Positions 13,085-24,009 are shown, counted from the first letter of the stretch. The stretch is 64,000 bases of DNA from Lingula anatina (GCF_001039355.2 NW_019776146.1:342612-406611); one strand, 5' to 3'. Translations and numbers: made by a program. The notes: generated by a model not told the origin, from the sequence alone.

Positions 13085-13418
13085 TACAACATTGGTCAAA
13101 AAGGTTGTCCCACCCCCATTTCCATGTTTAGAAGAGCGTGGTGGAATTGGTCAAGATTATTTGGGAATTGGTTCTCCTCTGCAATGCACATTCCAATTAA
13201 TGCCACAGGTGCTCAGTAGGATTAATATCAGGCCTCAAAGATGGTTGTCCCATCCTCAGAGCCCTGTGTTTCTGCAACAAATGAGAATGTGAGAATGTGA
13301 GACGCTTAAAATCCGAAATTGCTACCCACACCTTTTCAGCAACACTTACGTGTTTAGTGGAAACAAGATTGATGTTATAGATGCCCCAGTTCTCAGCGCA
13401 CTTGTGGAAGTCACGCAC
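13085..13418 (-). pseudogene. Tc1/mariner-like transposase C-terminal relic
   Basis: On the minus strand the reading ends with LRPDINPTEHLWH, which matches the SPDLNPIEHLWD-type motif around the last catalytic acidic residue of Tc1-like transposases. The next codon is a stop. The same frame continues below it with LECALQRR and a degraded tail. No intact N-terminal domain or catalytic core was found. It is a dead fragment. Confidence 0.55.
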
Positions 13419-13473
13419 TTCTGGTTGACGAGTACGTGACTTAAGCCACGAAACTGAGATTATATATTACGTA

Positions 13474-13689
13474 GATTACATTTACACGGGCGCAATGCGA
13501 TGAAATTGTCCGTACGATTTTTTTGAAATCTTAAGTAGCTGCTGGCTACGCCGAGTATGTCTACATTGCATGGCCTTAAATCCGTACGATTCCGCACGGC
13601 CACCGTCTACCTCCGCTCAGACGCCTTGCGAAAAGGGTATTAAGGACAATGTACGTGCACCGTACGGGCATCGCATTTCAAATGTAATC
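13474..13689. mobile_element. Foldback/MITE element with GATTACATTT ends
   Basis: The left arm reads GATTACATTT, then ATGCGATG, then CCGTACG. The right arm, reverse-complemented, reads GATTACATTT, ATGCGATG, CCGTACG with small spacing differences. It is about 216 bp, GC-richer than its flanks, with no protein. Confidence 0.5.
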
Positions 13690-14173
13690 AAGGTTTTATC
13701 TGAGATAGTTCACAGTGTGTCAAGAACTGTAGACCCATGCATGTGTGGCAGGGTTTCATATTTGGGTCTTTGGTTTTCGCTACCCGTCTTACAATTTTTA
13801 AAAGTTTTTTTTTTGACAGCTGCGACTCCTCAAGATGGGGAACCAATATATATCCATGTGTTTTCACCAGTTCATTTAAAAATTGAATTTTAACCTTCAC
13901 TTTAGTAATACTGCATTGGAGATGGAAAATGATAATTACGCTGAGTATAGACATGGTTAGACCCTCATCGTCGTATTATGCTGATTGTTGTGTTTATTTA
14001 CTGTGAGCATAAATAAAAAAATCCAGCTAATCTTTAATTAGATTTGTAGTATTTTATTTCAAAATGTTAATGATTAAAAGTGTAGGGTAATCGATTGTTT
14101 CAAACTCCTCCCTCTCTGAGAGAATTTCTAATATTCTGTTTAACATAAATTAAAATATTCTTATGCCTTCCAG
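13690..14173. other. Immediate upstream flank of CHT-like copy 2
   Basis: AT-rich sequence leading to the splice acceptor of the first coding exon. A promoter and untranslated exon for copy 2 are expected here or in the preceding repeats but were not identified. A TATA-like string at 13847-13852 has no supporting context. Confidence 0.4.
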
Positions 14174-14239
14174 GGCCAATAAAAGATAGATCTACCTACT
14201 TTAATAAGGAAATAAAATCAGGAGAACTCAGAAATCATC
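14174..14239 (+). other. SLC5A7: 5' UTR part of first coding exon, CHT-like copy 2
   Basis: Starts after the acceptor AG at 14172-14173. The last ~35 nt before the ATG resemble the leader of copy 1, while sequence upstream of the acceptor does not align by eye. The upstream untranslated exon was not identified. Confidence 0.6.
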
Positions 14240-15805
14240 ATGGTCGACGGCGTGATAAATATCTGGGGTCTGGTGGCCATTATTATATTTTACATCATCA
14301 TCTTTATCATCGGAATAGTGGCTGGAAGAAAATCTAAGAGTTTTGGTAAAAAAGCACAAACAACAGAACTGATTCTAGCAGGAAGAAATATTGGACCCTT
14401 TGTCGGCATTTTCACGTTGACGGGTAAGACAGTTTTACAAAGCCTAATTGTGATAAAGCCTCTGTCCTTCTGAAACAAGATACCTTTACATCAAGCTTTA
14501 CAACAAGATGAATGACAGGAAGAAATGGTATAAGCCTCTCGGCTTTATTATTATTCTCCAAAGGCTGCAGGCTGTATGGAAATATTTTAAATTGCTGGGT
14601 GTTTTATAAAAAGGATTCTTTTTGTCCCTTTTTGTCAGGTCTTGTTTTTATATACATTGAATTTTTTTTTGCATCATCTAAAAGATCAAATTTATTGGCT
14701 CAAAGCACTAAAGTAGAAGGAATTTTTATCTGTATTATGGGTATACTTGTTTGAATATAAAAAAATAACTGACCCTTTCCAATTCATTTAAATCAGTAAA
14801 TTGCATTCCGTTTATAGATCAAAATTTAGTTGGCGATGTTCTGTTCGAACTACAGAGTGACTTTTCGATATTGCATATATGCATATAAGCCTTCCAATAT
14901 CCATTGTCACAATAAACGAGGTGTACAAATTATGATCTACAATCACATTACTTCATTTGTTCAAAAATAGCACTTTTGCCTTTACAATTACATTTTTGTC
15001 CAATTCAGCGACTTGGGTGGGCGGAGGTTACATCAACGGAACAGCGGAAATCACCCTGAGTTCAGGGTTAGTGTGGTGTCAAGCACCTGTAGGATATTCC
15101 ATCGCTCTCGCCATTGGTGGGCTGGTGTTTGCTGGACCCATGCGATCCGCAGGGTACATGACAATGCTGGATCCATTTCAACATAAATACGGTCCAGTCA
15201 TGGCGGCTTTACTGTACATTCCAGCCCTGCTGGGAGATTTGTTCTGGTCGGCGGCTATTCTATCGGCTCTCGGTAAGATTAAATGCTGTTAGAAATATAT
15301 GATATTTGAATTTTTATTTTGTTCTAAATTGCATCTTGTGCTCAGTGTTTAAATCGGTATTGATCTTTTTAGAGATCGAAAGCTTGCGGAACAAGGCTGC
15401 GCACAGATAACAGAAAAAGAGCCATTTTACATACAGAAAAAAAAAAACTTAAATTTTATAAAAAAATATAAAATGATTTTGTATTTCACTTTCATCAGCC
15501 CTTAGACCTGAGTTTTCTTATACACGACACACTGTTTTAGGTTCTTCTCTGACAGTCGTGATTGGACTTGACAACACGCTCTCTATCATTGTATCAGCCA
15601 TCATCGCCGTTGTTTATACACTTATCGGTGGACTATATTCCGTGGCGTATACAGACGTAGCACAGCTGATAATGATTCTCATTGGATTGGTTAGTTCACA
15701 AGAGTAAAAAATAATGATCAGAATGGCATTTATAAATCTAAGAACTCAATGTGCTTTAACAAATTTTAAACAATAAGTTGTCGGTTTGAATGTGTCCATA
15801 AAAAT

Positions 15806-15854
<49 letters not shown>

Positions 15855-18800
15855 TTCAAAATTATGACTGCTAATTAATGTCATAAAAAAAGCATACGAA
15901 TACAGAGGTCACAATCTCCACCGTACTAGTTTTCGGTGGCATACGATTGTAGTATTTCTGGACTTTCATTTCTTTTATTTCCAGTTTCTGGCTTTTCCTT
16001 TTGCTATGCACCACCCCGCCGTTTCCTCTCTGGAAATGACGTCATCAAGCTGGTTGGGTACCCTGACCAAGAACGACGCTGGGTTGTACTTAGATTCTGG
16101 ATTACAGCTGATATTTGGAGGAATACCTTGGCAGGTAAATACAATAATAATTATTCATTGAGCACAGATATTTTTTTACGTTTAAGGGCTCTCTAACCAC
16201 TACAAATTAAAATGGTGTTATACATCATACATTATAAAAAATACAAGTAAACAGACAAGAACCTTTACATATAGACTAGGCTATTTCAGTTTCAAGGGAA
16301 TTCCTTGGCAAAATGCATTAGAAAAAGCTCAGATCTCATATAAGACATGAGGATGGAGAAGTGTGTGGTCAGGTGTCACGCTACCATTTAAATTACATGT
16401 ACTACCACGTCTATAGTAATAAGGGGAATGTTAGAGATCAAAAATGTCGTTTTTAATCAGCCTGGGGTCTTTGTTTGCTTCATTGACGAATTCAGTTAAA
16501 GGATGGATGTCACAGTAACATCAAAGGGATGTTTAAGGATTATTAAAAGTTATTAGAGCACGATTTTATACCTAATTTACATTTATAAGTACAAAAATAT
16601 GGTAAACAATTGTCTGTTATTTGTTTGTGTGCTAGCAATATCTTGAAGCTCTCTATAAAATTCGTCAATGTCCTCTCCTTTCTGCGTAGCGTGTCGAAAT
16701 GAAAATTTATTCAATTAAACGTTGATGGAAGGTAAAAAAATAGTCAGTGATAGCATCAACACATTTCGTAAACTCATCTTCTCCTTCGCCGGGGGTTAGT
16801 TGAAATGTGCTGAAAGATTCGACGATGTCATTTAACTCGTCGCTGGCGAAAGATAGCATGAGTGCCTTCTTCTTTATCGGACTTGTTATACCATTACCAA
16901 CAAATGCATTGTTTTTCAATCTGTTTATCCATTTTCTCCATCTAATGGCAACGCCTTCTGACTTACAGTCAAATTCATGATAAGTAGGTATCTGTATAGA
17001 TGGGCTCGCCATTGTGACTGTTCAACGCAGGGTATATTGAGTTATACTGCGCTCATTGAATTTCGCTATAGTCAATGTTTGTTTTTTTAAGAGTATCCAT
17101 TCTTAATTGTTACTTTCCTTCCTTTGTGAGTCTGTTCCTTCCTTGTCGCCAGATATGGTATTGAAACAAAATGATTAAAATATTTATCACAGAATTAAAA
17201 GTCCATGGCTCATATGCCACGTCGCATCCCCACTTTCCCTTCACACTCATGACCTCTGACCTACATCACGTGACTTATTACATCATTACATCACAGAGAC
17301 AAAATGAGTTAAATAGACAAGAAAAGTAGAATTTAATTTAATGACAAAAAACAAGAAGGAAAGAGAGAAATAATAACAAAATGAAAGTAAAACAATCAAA
17401 GCAACTCTGTCTCTGTCTACTGTGTTTTCGTTACATAGGTATACTTTCAACGGGTGCTCTCTGCAAAGACGGTGAATCAGGCAAAATGGTTATCTATTGT
17501 AGCTGGCTTTTTATGTGTGGTATGTGCTGTTCCAGCTGTAATGATTGGAGCCATTGGAGCCTCAACAAGTAAGTCGAGAAATGTGGATAGATGGTGGTGG
17601 TGTAGTAGGTTAAAAGGCAAGGAAAAAAACATAGAATGGCAATAACGTGTTGAGTACATTCATGTAGTCCTCGCGCGTATGCAAGGGCGGATCCAGGATT
17701 AATTGATTATGATTCAGATAGCCAAATTTCTAATTTCAAAAGAGGAATATTGGTGTGATTTTTTTTCAGAAGTTGAAGAGGGTGGGGCTCAAAACCCCCC
17801 TGACCCCCTAAATCCGCCACTGTGCATGTGAATGTTAAAATGTTCTGAAATGTTAAAACATTTCAGAAATCAAGTATAAAACACACTGGTTGCTTAAACA
17901 TTAAAGAAATACGCTTATGGGGGCTTTTTTTACATACAAGGTACTTCACCAATTGGAAATGGTTTATATTTATAAGCAGTCAGCTTTTGCAACGATAAAA
18001 CCTTAAACAACCAATTAACGCGTCATTGTTGTTCAGTAATTTGTCCTAACTGCGCAGATATATTTGGACATTTCATACAAATACCTCTTCTTATATTACA
18101 GATTGGACAGAGACTGCTTACGTCGATGTTTACAATCGGACTACAGTCCCTTCAGAAGAATACAAGAACATCTTGCCGCTTGTCTTGCAGTATCTTACGC
18201 CCCCTGTCGTCTCTTTCATCGGGCTAGGCGCCGTCTCCGCCGCTGTGATGTCATCTACTGACTCCGCCATTTTGTCCATGAGCTCACTCTTTTCTCACAA
18301 TGTGTATAGACCATTGAGGGAGTTCATGTGTCGCGGGAAGAAGGCATGTGTTTTCTTTGGCATCTATATTTTTGAATTGCTTTAGTTGAGACCATTTGCG
18401 CACCTACTGCATGTTCATTTTCTTTACAATTAAAGGATTTTGTCCAAAGGTGAATTGGTAACTACTGCATTGTTTGGGTATTCCGGTTTTTGTACAAATG
18501 GTTCTAATGCACGTTAAATGTATACAGTTTCTTTGTGTTCCAACCTCACATATTTACTTATAAATAATCTCCAAAGCTACTTTTCCAATTCAGACAGTTT
18601 AAACGCTAAAGCGATTCCGAAAAAAGTATCTTAATTAAGTCTTACTCTTCGTTTAGTTCTTAAAATAGAAATGGTACAAAACATGGGATCTAATGGGAAG
18701 GGCGAAGTGATATATAAGTCATTAATTGCATTTTTGTGAAAAAAAAAAGAAAACCTAATGGATTCCTGTAACTGTTTTTATTTAAGCATCAGCGATTTTT

Positions 18801-20074
18801 TGGATACTATATTGACAATAAAGATATCCTAGTTATTTTACCGCCATGTAAACGTAAATGCAAATCATTCAGAACTGTACCTTTTTGTCTCCAATTGAAC
18901 TTGCCATTTGGATTCGATTTATTTTAACACCACTTCCGTCCAAATGCTTAATTAAACCGTTGCTTTGTTGAATGGGACAAGGGTGCGTTTTTATTATTAT
19001 ATGTAATGAAGTACAATTTCCTTGTATTCAGTGTCAGATCATGACGACATAATCACTTAGTCATTAATTACATTATAGAATATGAACCAGTCACGAATAG
19101 AATGGCGTAAGGAAGCCAAATTGTACTTGACAGTCAATGAGGAAGTGTACGTACACGTACACTATGTACTTCAGTTCTAACTGACGCTTTTTTTGTAATG
19201 AAATCATTCCAGAAGGAACACAGAATCCTCTATATATACTCCTACCCTGTACTGTGAAAATTGCCATTTCAGGCTTCCGAGCTGGAAGTTGTTTGGCTAA
19301 TGCGTGTAGCAGTTGTGGTCTTTGGAGCGGCGGCTGCAGCAATGGGCATCTACATCACCTCAATATACGATCTGTTCGTCTTGTGCTCTGATTTTGTCTA
19401 CGTTATCCTTTTCCCCCAACTTGTATGTGTGATATACCTCAAGCAGGCCAATATGTACGGAGCTTTAACTGGGTAGGTTATGAATTGCCGTTTAAGTACA
19501 TCATTGTTCAATGTTGTGTTTCCAATAGTACTCATGTCGTCGGAGGATTCTTACAAAAAAGCGCTTGGAATAATGTGGTCCGAAATTCACCTGGATCCCC
19601 CATTGTGCCAATTTGACGGCTTCAATGCCTTTACTTGTATACATGTAGATCGAGTGTCTGTTGAACTGTCGCAATTTTATCAAATTTCAAGGCGTGCTTT
19701 CATATTTCAGGTATATAATTGGCTGGATCCTTCGTCTTGGAGGTGGGGAAGCGACATTTAATCTTGCTGCGTTTATTCTATACCCATGGTACGACTTTGA
19801 GAACAGCGCTCAAAGATTTCCCTTCAAAACGTTCAGCATGCTTGTCAGTTTCCTCTCCATAGTGATAGTGTCGTTGATATTCCACGTGCTTTTTGCTCGG
19901 GAAATTTTGCCAAAAAAGTATGACTTTTTTGCCTCCTGCATACCGAAACAGGAAGAAGAGCACCACGAAGAGGAAGTTGAAAATGAATTGGGCGACCCAA
20001 AAGAGAACGGGCTTTATAATTTAGGATACATTGCTGAAGATCAGGAGAAGCAAGAATATAATACCAAATTATAA
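14240..20074 (+). CDS. SLC5A7: High-affinity choline transporter-like protein, copy 2 (8 coding exons, 560 aa)
   Basis: Tandem paralogue of the transporter at 2940-6918, same strand, start codons 11.3 kb apart. Exons: 14240-14423, 15009-15272, 15541-15689, 15985-16134, 17439-17568, 18102-18343, 19273-19472, 19711-20074; total 1683 nt, open throughout. Exons 1-7 have exactly the lengths and phases of copy 1; the last exon is 9 nt longer because the acidic tail differs, though it also ends NTKL. All SLC5/CHT motifs of copy 1 are present, including SSTDS and the GGE in exon 8. The second sequon in exon 6 is NRT instead of NQT. Intron 4 (16135-17438) is enlarged by a retroelement fragment on the opposite strand, and intron 5 holds a small MITE. 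No disabling change is seen, so this looks functional. Substrate and cell type may have diverged from copy 1; the sequence cannot tell. Confidence 0.93.
15808..15850. repeat. (TA)n microsatellite in intron 3 of CHT-like copy 2
   Basis: About 21 TA units, uninterrupted. The matching intron of copy 1 lacks it. Confidence 0.95.
16321..16600. repeat. Dispersed repeat in intron 4 of CHT-like copy 2, related to 43115-44600
   Basis: 16330-16400 (CTCAGATCTCATATAAGACAT...GTCAGGTGT...CGCTACCA) matches 43122-43185. 16470-16580 (TTTGTTTGCTTC, GACGAATTCA, ATTATTAAAAGTTATTA) matches 44495-44575. Order and orientation are the same, but the 1.2 kb between the two blocks at 43-44 kb is absent here, so this is a deletion derivative of the same family. 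Class unknown. Confidence 0.55.
16707..17012 (-). mobile_element. LTR-retrotransposon gag fragment in intron 4 of CHT-like copy 2
   Basis: A 101-codon open frame begins [14 protein letters not shown] and contains a block like the start of Ty3/gypsy-type gag proteins: [10 protein letters not shown], then [27 protein letters not shown], then a TDYF segment. It stops at about 100 residues, so nucleocapsid, protease and polymerase are missing. Upstream on this strand (17013-17155) is a leader. At 17140-17155 the minus strand reads TGGCGACAAGG, which resembles a primer-binding-site region. Further up (about 17155-17294, minus strand starting TGTGATGTAATGATG) could be a short LTR, but no second LTR was found to prove it. 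The insertion opposes the host gene. Confidence 0.6.
17681..17825. mobile_element. Short inverted-repeat element (MITE-like) in intron 5 of CHT-like copy 2
   Basis: The left end reads GCAAGGGCGGATCCAGG and the right end, reverse-complemented, GCACAGTGGCGGATTTAGG, giving imperfect terminal inverted repeats around a 145-bp body that contains a G-rich/C-rich pair. Sequences with GGCGGATCCAGG ends are common short repeats in animal genomes. There is no coding capacity. Confidence 0.5.
18344..19272 (+). other. GC-AG intron 6 of CHT-like copy 2
   Basis: Donor AAG|GCATGT at 18344 and acceptor CATTTCAG ending at 19272 join in phase 0 to give ...[10 protein letters not shown]. The donor class is shared with copy 1 although the intron bodies do not align by eye, so the GC donor predates the duplication or was copied between the genes. 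Apart from an AT-rich body nothing else was recognised inside. Confidence 0.8.
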
Positions 20075-20181
20075 TGCATAAATCGACGCAATATAATTCA
20101 TTTTTGTAGTAGTCTTTTTAAAGTGTCTTACCTGTGACATAAAGAAAGCCAGTGTGATAGAAACAAACCCGAGACAAACAA

Positions 20182-20187
20182 AATAAA
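20182..20187 (+). terminator. Candidate poly(A) signal, CHT-like copy 2
   Basis: AATAAA hexamer 108 nt after the TAA stop, the first canonical hexamer in the 3' flank. It implies a 3' UTR shorter than that of copy 1. Confidence 0.45.
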
Positions 20188-20821
20188 GCAATTCTTCAGC
20201 CATTACGACCAATCAGGTTGCTGGAATATGTTTCCCCGCTCTTGTCTCTCACATCAGCTTGTTCCCATTCTTCAATATCTTTTGTAAATTACATGTAGTT
20301 GTCATTCTCCTCATTCGTCTTTACAACCCACTCTGCAAACTGCTAGTTTAAAGCAACTGGCTATTGTCTTTTCTCATATTTCTGTCATATTTCTATTGAG
20401 CTACATAAACGTACTCGCTTATTTTTTGATGGAAGATTATGGAACCTTAATGTAATCGTGCATTTTTCCTACCACCATTGTCAGTCTCTATTTTAAGGAT
20501 TAAAATCGACACAAACCTATTCCATCATTGATATTAGGGAAATAATGAGTTAAACCTTTACTTTGCCTATTTTAAATTTCATTAATTTTGTTATAATTTT
20601 GTTAGAATTTTTATTTGTTGTAGATTGTTGCCATTACTTCAACTAAAATGTATGCATAACTTTTTATCTTTTCTTGAAATGATGTTATCTTATTACATTA
20701 ATATTTTAATATTACTTAAAAGTAATTTGCTTTTGATAGGTATGCCTTGCTGTATGTTATAGTTTCTTTTAAGACTTGAAATTTTTCAGCCTTTTTCACC
20801 AAAGTATTAAAATGCACCTAT

Positions 20822-20936
20822 TTTGATGATAGGTTAAGTAACACGTATTGCCCTTTCCATTTATCATCCATGGCATTTTTGCATATAGTTGAGGTATATA
20901 ACTCTTCTTGAATGGGTGCAGACGGCGATATACTCA
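20822..20936. repeat. Copy A of a local duplicated segment
   Basis: Shares GTAACACGTATTGCCCTT..., TTGAGGTATATAACTCTTCTT and GGGTGCAGACGGCGATA with 21775-21883 in the same order and orientation, with small indels. It is 0.95 kb from its partner. Confidence 0.6.
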
Positions 20937-21774
20937 ATGTTCTGCATTTCTTGTGATGCCGACTCTGTTTATTTAAAATTCTTGGTATAATTTTACAATG
21001 TATCGTAGCACCCGAAATACATGTCCGCCCCTCTTACAAAGTCAAATTCTATGAGGTAGTAAGGTTTGGGTGGCCGGACGGCTGTGTCTCCCTTTCTTAC
21101 CGATAGAATGCCAGTACGTCGACGGCATTTTGGGAGCGTTTTCTTACAGCTGGCTCATGTAAATTTTAGACTGTATACGTGTGCTCATTTATTTTCCATA
21201 AGACCATTGTATCTTATACTTTTTACCTAAACCACCTTTCAGTAACGCGGGTATGTCATTAAATTTTTTCTTTATTTACTTATGGTGTAATGTTGCAACA
21301 TATGCACATGTCTATATTGAAACATATCATTTAGTTTTTTTATAATAAATATTGTTAGCCTCCAGGCTGTTGTATAGTATTACTGTAGCATTACACATTA
21401 AAACATATCTATAAGCTGGCGGAAAGATCAGGGCCAGATAGACCCTGGACTAAATTCGACAATACACTGTACTGCTTTGAAGTCGAAATAAATTTTCCGT
21501 CACGTCGGTCTCGCGTCTTCGTGCACCAGGAAGATAGCGAGTGTGACAAGTGTCTCGTGGTGAGGTGAGAGCATAGAACAACCCGATATACCTGTACTTG
21601 CAGGATAAAAAAGTTTATCCTCGATCTGAGGCAAATGTTTATCAATGACTTGTAATTCCCTTATCAATGCACTGCCTTCAAGCGACCAGTGTGATGCAGC
21701 CCCAACCGTTGACCCAGTTTGACGCCGGAGCTCATGTTAGATCATAGTCTTATTTTCATTCTCTCTCTCGCTGA

Positions 21775-21883
21775 TTTGATGACAGGTAAGTAATACGTAT
21801 TGCCCTTGCTAGTTATCGTTCACGTCATTATCGCATGGCTGAGGTATAACTCTTCTTAAATGGTTGCAGATGACGAGATACAG
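21775..21883. repeat. Copy B of a local duplicated segment
   Basis: Partner of 20822-20936 (GTAATACGTATTGCCCTT..., GAGGTATAACTCTTCTTAAATGG). This is either a local duplication or two copies of an uncharacterised short repeat. Confidence 0.6.
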
Positions 21884-23346
21884 GGGAGCTGCCACGTTTT
21901 TAAATATAAGCGCACAGAACAACCTGGCTATTGCTTAAGTACTGGTGTATTTGAATTGTTAAGAAAATGAAGCTAGGTGACGTGGTTTGATAACCTTAGT
22001 CAATGCATATCAGCAAAGAAAATACCTATGACACCTATAAGTCCGTATATCGCCATGCATGTCCTTGAAGTGTGAAAAGCATCATGTAAAAAGCCCCGAA
22101 GAATACCTGCATGGGAAACATTAAAAATCGCAAATAATAGCTGATTACCGTACACATATACACAGTGTTTGCCTCTTAGGAAAATTAGTTACTGGACCGA
22201 AAGTCCAGCCATCTTGAAAAGTAGCTGGATTGAATGCCTGCCGGATAGGAAAACTTCTCCGTTTGTTCTGAAAGTTGTCAGCCCTGGGCAGACAGTCCAG
22301 CCTTAATTTCTAACACTGCATATACATTTTAGTATATACCGTATGATCTGATCTTACACCCCTACCTCAGCCCAGTTATGCACTAGACATTTGTCTTTAT
22401 GCATCCGATTGCTTTTAAGAACCATATCGATGTTATTTCGTAAATCCAACATGGCCTCGAGCCGTCCGAAAAATTATATTCCCATTAAAACTGGCTAAAA
22501 ATTTGAATCATTTCACTGTCATTAAGTTTGTAGATATCGAGCTTAATTCAAACCCCAGGCGTTATGCTGATTTAGATATCAATGGAGTTGGATGCAGCAT
22601 TCGGAACTATAGAAGTCCAAAGAGAAATACAAGAGCCATATGTACGTTTTTTGAACTATACATATTGCAAGTATTTGGATACTCTTGACTGAACTTTATG
22701 TAACATTTGATACAGTAAGGATGGGATTGGTACACCAATAATGCTGAGCCTTCTTTAAAGCATTTCTCCCCTCCCCCCCCCCCCCCCCCCGATTCCAGTG
22801 GGTTTAAAACATATTTTGTCTATTAACCATGCATAATACCATAAACCAAAAATAATGAGATTATACTGTCTGGTAATCACAAATATTTCACTTTATTCAC
22901 ATTTGCTCAATTTGTATGTGATTATATGTACATGTACCTGTGTCCGTCCTACAAGGTACACCACAGTGTATAAGAGTGCAATGGTTTAAAGTGCACTTTG
23001 TTGTCAACCAGTACCTAGAGCATTCAACCACTGTAAAAACTGATGCACCGACCATGAACACTTCAAGTAAACTCCGCCACCTAAAAACTCTAACCAGAAT
23101 TCAAAAGACTGGCTATCTTTTGACTGCTGCAAACATTCAGAATATGCCTGGTAAATGCTAGCCATTTTGAAAAATTGTTTCAGTCGTACATGTAATGCGT
23201 AGTTACTGTAATAACATCGGGTTAGATGCATTAAATTAGTCGGGAAATAACATGAATATCTAACCCCAAATTAACTAATGCGTGTTATTAATGTAATTCA
23301 TAACAATTATAATAATCCACTGTCGTAGGTAATAGAAACTGAAAAG

Positions 23347-24009
23347 ATGTTGGAGCTGAACAAAGACCTACTGAATGTACGTCCACCTCGTATGGAAGAG
23401 GGGCCACTGCTTTGGAATATGGTTATAAGAAACTTATCGGATGCCGACCGTTACCCATTTTTGAAGAAGTTTGTCATGAATCCTGCAGTTTGTTGACTAA
23501 TAACCATAAGTACTTTGCTTTTGTATCATAACACCGGGACACTCGTGTTGTCAGTTTGTTTATCGTTTGCCACAGCTGTATGCGGTGGCTACATCAGTTT
23601 TCTCTATGCGGTAGAACAGTACGAATCTAGTTGTCACAACGAAAGCAATGAGAACTTTTGGGCTTACTACCAACGTCCAGACACCCAAATGTTGGTGGCC
23701 ACCTATGATGAGGAAATAATTGGAACTGCCGCTGTGGAAAAGGTATCAGAGACAACAGCGGAATTGAAAAGAATCACCGTTGGAAAAGCCTTTCGTGGAT
23801 GTGGTATTGGATACCAATTAGTCAAAACAGCCTTAGGGTTTTGCAAAGAACATCGCTACCAAGAAGTGGTTCTTGCCGTTAATGCAGTCAACGTACCTGC
23901 AATTCGCTTGTACAAAAAGTTCGGATTTCGGTATTATGAGACATGCGACGAGTTTCATGCATTTGGGTTAGTGCATTTGAAAATGCTTCAATTCCGTGTG
24001 TCGCTCTAG
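23347..24009 (+). pseudogene. NAT8-like GNAT N-acetyltransferase reading frame with in-frame TGA
   Basis: One uninterrupted 221-codon frame except for TGA at 23494-23496 (codon 50). Order: N-terminal region with an ATG at codon 1, a hydrophobic segment at about residues 63-89, then a GNAT domain. The domain has the acetyl-CoA loop RGCGIG (150-155) after AELKRITV and the family ending NVPAIRLYKKFGF (182-194). This layout and length match the NAT8/camello group of membrane-anchored acetyltransferases (human NAT8 is 227 aa); the acceptor substrate is unknown. After the TGA the next in-frame ATG (23692) would lose the membrane segment and the start of the domain, so translation from below the stop is unlikely to give a normal enzyme. 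The frame is intronless. A TAG at 23326-23328 ends the frame upstream and could also be part of a splice acceptor (TCGTAG). It may be a recent pseudogene, a polymorphic null allele or a sequencing error. The family call is firm; functional status is not. Confidence 0.7.

Larger units (their letters stand above)
20188..23328. other. Intergenic region between CHT-like copy 2 and the NAT8-like frame
   Basis: Mostly AT-rich unique-looking sequence. It includes a pair of related ~110-bp segments (20822-20936 and 21775-21883) and a poly(C) tract at 22768-22790. No exon with convincing homology; the frame at 22503-22688 is discussed under rejected items. Confidence 0.5.

Noticed and set aside
22503-22688. 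Short frame with DIELNSNP, recalling the DIExNPGP ending of 2A-like peptides found at the start of some LINE proteins
   Set aside because: The key final Gly-Pro is absent, the flanking sequence is not recognisable as a LINE protein, and the frame starts at a non-ATG codon. Too weak to call.
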